Both the position numbers and the translations under genes were made by a program. Below, one piece after another: positions 61,468 through 64,000 of a stretch of DNA of 64,000 nucleotides. The DNA comes from Sphingobacterium sp. GVS05A (lineage in GTDB: Bacteria; Bacteroidota; Bacteroidia; Sphingobacteriales; Sphingobacteriaceae). Location of the stretch: positions 124,001 to 188,000 of the forward strand of contig NZ_JAHXYR010000010.1 in the NCBI RefSeq assembly GCF_019969845.1, in the 5' to 3' direction. A model generated the notes under the pieces. The model was not told where the DNA came from. It did not search any database and saw only the letters and a program-made list of their open reading frames with translations. Numbering within the stretch: the first letter of the stretch is position 1; the number at the start of each line of letters is the position of its first letter.

Positions 61468-64000
61468 TTATTTATTTAGTTTAGTTTTGCTGACCAGTAG
61501 ATATTCTCCCGGCTGAAGACTTGCTTTCGTTTGATTGGTCCAATCCAGGGTGCTTCCTGTAAAATTATTTTGCCAAACAGAGCGTAAAGACTTTGGCAGT
61601 GCAAAGTCAGCGCTTGTAACGCCAAAATTGCCAAGTACCCCTACTTGCTGCCCATCTTTCTCCAACAGAAAATATTTCATGGCCTCTTTCGTTCCCGATT
61701 CTACGAGCATTCCATCACGAAAAATGCTATTCTTTGTTTTGAAACGCGTCAATGCTGCGTAGACCTCAAAAAGCTGTTTACGCTTGTCCTGTTTCAGATA
61801 ATCCCAAAGGATCGGTTTCTCCCCGGTACGCCCATTTTCATCGATGGAGATATCATAACCGTATTCGCCAAACTGCCAGATCATCTTGGGACCTGGAGCG
61901 GTCAATAGGAATAGGGCCACCTGCTCCATCCGTGCTAAAGCCGTATTTAAATTTTTTATGCTATAGTTTCCTGACGCATTTCCATAATTGAGGCATTTGA
62001 ACAACAGGCGTTGTTCGTCGTGACTTTCCATATAGGAGACAAATGAAGGCTGTGACATGCCATGACTGCTGGCAAAGAGACGACCAAGGTCAGATCCGTT
62101 GTTGCTATTCCAACCCATCGCAGCCTCGTTAAAGACAGCATTCATATTATTCCAGAGCAGTATGCCGGACTGCGCCAATTCCATTTCCTCCTGCTCACCA
62201 CCGAGATGTTCCAAAATTACATAACAAGTCGGATCAAGGTTATGGATATGCTGTTGGTACTGCTTTAAAATCGCAACACGCGATGCATCATAGGCATTCC
62301 AAGCCGACAGGTCAGTCTCCGATGTGCCCGAATTTTTCTGTGTAAAACCTTTCGAGAGATCAAAACGAAAACCATCGATCTTATATTCTTTCAACCAATA
62401 GGTCAACATATCTTTTACAAAGGCCTGCGTGTAGGCACTCTCATGATTAAAATCAAATCCCACGTTAAAAGGATGTCTGGCAATGATATTGAACCAGGGA
62501 TTATGGCTGGAAATGTTTGCATTTTCGGCATATAGCTGTACCATTGGCGACTGACCAAAGGCATGATTAAATACTACGTCCAGGATAACGGCAATGCCAT
62601 TTTCGTGGCAGGCATCGATATAAGCCTTAAAGTCATTCTTCGATCCATAGTACTTATCCAGCGCCCGATGAAAAGAGGGGTTATAGCCCCAGGTCGAATT
62701 GCCCTCAGACTCTTGAACAGGCATCAGTTCAACTGCATTGACCCCTAAGCGTTTTAGGTAGGACAACGAATCCTTAAGCGTTGCATACTGATGTTGCTTG
62801 ACAAAATCACGTACCAGGAGTTCATAAATCAGCAGATCCCCAGCGGCAGGTTTAACAAAAGAGCTTACCTTCCAGGGATAAGGTTTCGCAGTAAGGTCAA
62901 GTACCGCAACGATTCCACGTCCCCCCTGTGGATACGAGGGCAGATTGGCGATTTTAGTTCCTAATGCAGGATCGTTTTGCGGGTCGAGAACCAATTCGGC
63001 ATAGGGATCGGCTATATATTGCTGACCATCGATCAGAAATTGATAGGTATATGGTTTTGTAAAGTCCAGATCCGACAGGGTTATCCACCATGTTTTTCCA
63101 TCCGGTGTCTGGCTCATCGCATATGCCGAGGTTGCCTTATAGCTGTTAAAATCGCCTAATAGGTATACATTCTTTTTTAAGGGTGCGGTAAGCGCAAAAC
63201 TCACCTGCTTTTTTGTTCGGTCAATTGTAATACCATTCGGATTGATTCCGGCTGGCAATGCAGCGATTGCAGGTTTGGCCTGTACCAATAATTGCATTTT
63301 ACTGCTCACAACCTTACCATTACTTTGGAGCCGGGCTTCAATTTCATGCATGCCATCGATTTGCAGGCTTAGCTTTTTCTCTAGCAAAGACACGTTGTTT
63401 TCTAGGGCAATTTGCACGCCGTTATCCCATAAGGTCATTGTCCCGGGCTGACTACCTTGCACTTTGAGCGTTAACAGATCGCCGACATTATAGTTATCTT
63501 CTGCCAACAATGGGCTCGTGGGTTGCGCCACCGGAGAAAGAAAGCGGATAGCGCCATGCTCCCCGGCCAGTGGCAGAAATAAATCCGAACCATCGCGGTT
63601 GCGTTGCACCAACGATCCATCCGCATTACGTACCAGGAGCGCGATCTGACCAAAAGCAGTGCCGTTGTTGAGCTTAAAAAATGTTGCCGGATTCAATGTG
63701 AATCGATATCTACCAGCCGAAACAAACTGCAGTTTATAGGTATTATCGTTCTTATTCCAATCGGTCAGCACATGTTGCCAGTCTCCCCCGGTGGTAGCAA
63801 TCAATCCGGCATGCATGTAAAGATCGGCAGCACTTGCTTTTAAGGCTCCGTTACCTTTCGAAAAATCAAATTGCAGTGTAATTTCCTTATCCCAAAAGAT
63901 AAAGGGCGAAGAAGCATATACCAAACCAGTAGCATCCAGCTCGGTGATAGGCGGTTGTTCTGGATCAACGATATCCTTTTTGTTGGCGCAAGAAGACAAC
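61468..64000 (-). CDS. Surface GH13 alpha-amylase-family lipoprotein with CBM48-like domain (5' end outside the window)
   Basis: About 844 codons are visible; the start and most of the signal peptide lie beyond 64000. The first visible residues, LSSCANKK, look like a lipobox, so nearly the whole mature protein is here. Residues about 12-120 and 140-235 are beta domains, and about 243-335 is CBM48-like (KKNVYLLGDFNSYK, WWITLSDLDFTKPYTYQFLIDG). The GH13 barrel spans about 375-760, with nucleophile Asp547 in GFRFDLSKGF, acid/base Glu597 in ILEHLGG, and Asp661 in SHDEQR (visible numbering). It most likely hydrolyses starch at the cell surface (SusG role). Pullulanase-type alpha-1,6 activity is possible. 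Confidence 0.9.
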   Translation of the reverse strand, partial: LSSCANKKDIVDPEQPPITELDATGLVYASSPFIFWDKEITLQFDFSKGNGALKASAADLYMHAGLIATTGGDWQHVLTDWNKNDNTYKLQFVSAGRYRFTLNPATFFKLNNGTAFGQIALLVRNADGSLVQRNRDGSDLFLPLAGEHGAIRFLSPVAQPTSPLLAEDNYNVGDLLTLKVQGSQPGTMTLWDNGVQIALENNVSLLEKKLSLQIDGMHEIEARLQSNGKVVSSKMQLLVQAKPAIAALPAGINPNGITIDRTKKQVSFALTAPLKKNVYLLGDFNSYKATSAYAMSQTPDGKTWWITLSDLDFTKPYTYQFLIDGQQYIADPYAELVLDPQNDPALGTKIANLPSYPQGGRGIVAVLDLTAKPYPWKVSSFVKPAAGDLLIYELLVRDFVKQHQYATLKDSLSYLKRLGVNAVELMPVQESEGNSTWGYNPSFHRALDKYYGSKNDFKAYIDACHENGIAVILDVVFNHAFGQSPMVQLYAENANISSHNPWFNIIARHPFNVGFDFNHESAYTQAFVKDMLTYWLKEYKIDGFRFDLSKGFTQKNSGTSETDLSAWNAYDASRVAILKQYQQHIHNLDPTCYVILEHLGGEQEEMELAQSGILLWNNMNAVFNEAAMGWNSNNGSDLGRLFASSHGMSQPSFVSYMESHDEQRLLFKCLNYGNASGNYSIKNLNTALARMEQVALFLLTAPGPKMIWQFGEYGYDISIDENGRTGEKPILWDYLKQDKRKQLFEVYAALTRFKTKNSIFRDGMLVESGTKEAMKYFLLEKDGQQVGVLGNFGVTSADFALPKSLRSVWQNNFTGSTLDWTNQTKASLQPGEYLLVSKTKLNK

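Noticed and set aside
61468..63999. Taking the TTG at 63999 as the true start of the GH13 lipoprotein
   Set aside because: The visible N-terminus begins in the middle of a lipobox (LSSC), so the signal peptide and real start must lie beyond the window edge.
1..64000. Mobile elements, phage genes, integrases, toxin-antitoxin or defence systems
   Set aside because: No transposase, integrase, terminal inverted repeat with target duplication, or defence-type domain was seen on either strand.

Overview
The window reads as Bacteroidota chromosome, most likely a Sphingobacterium-like member of the Sphingobacteriaceae. The genus is inferred. The phylum rests on four SusC/SusD pairs, three ECF-sigma/FecR cassettes, a one-protein hybrid two-component regulator, promoters without obvious Shine-Dalgarno sites, and STN/DUF4974/DUF5107-type domains. 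No insertion sequence, integrase, phage gene or CRISPR array is visible.

Region 1 (1-8400) is mostly housekeeping. It holds an MlaE-MlaF-MlaD lipid transport operon (the MlaD gene runs off the left edge), a DUF6600-type lipoprotein with an Arg/Ser/Asn-rich tail, nicotinate phosphoribosyltransferase overlapped by a small methyltransferase, and a convergent cassette of ECF sigma factor, HEAT-repeat membrane anti-sigma candidate and DUF4097-like exported protein.

Region 2 (8500-16100) is a small lipoprotein gene followed by a classical trans-envelope signalling unit, read on the minus strand: ECF sigma, FecR, STN-containing SusC, SusD. Region 3 (16170-18760, plus strand) holds a multi-pass membrane protein, a flavin reductase, a VF530-type DNA-binding protein and a J-domain/KTSC fusion.

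Region 4 (18900-22300) is a second sigma/FecR unit whose outer-membrane partner is not a TonB-dependent receptor. It is an STN + carboxypeptidase-regulatory + GVQxAGVxN-repeat protein. Its FecR carries a tandem duplication of the N-terminal anti-sigma segment, including the sigma/FecR translational junction. A PorT-like barrel protein and tRNA-Pro(GGG) follow.

Region 5 (23700-39900, minus strand) is a long polysaccharide-utilization-type operon: ECF sigma, FecR, SusC (without STN), SusD, aryl-sulfate sulfotransferase-like protein, GH123/DUF6067-like glycosidase, DUF5107-TPR protein and an unrecognised lipoprotein. Its substrate is unknown. Region 6 (40100-49250) is a stand-alone SusC/SusD pair diverging from a large hybrid two-component system.

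Region 7 (49400-64000, minus strand) is a starch/maltodextrin locus: surface GH13 lipoprotein (5' end beyond the window), SusC, SusD, SusE, periplasmic SusA-like GH13, beta-phosphoglucomutase, GH65 phosphorylase and an MFS sugar transporter. Together these support binding and cutting of starch outside the cell, periplasmic trimming, import of maltose, phosphorolysis to glucose and beta-glucose-1-phosphate, and isomerisation to glucose-6-phosphate. RNA hairpins sit between several genes of these operons and at operon ends.
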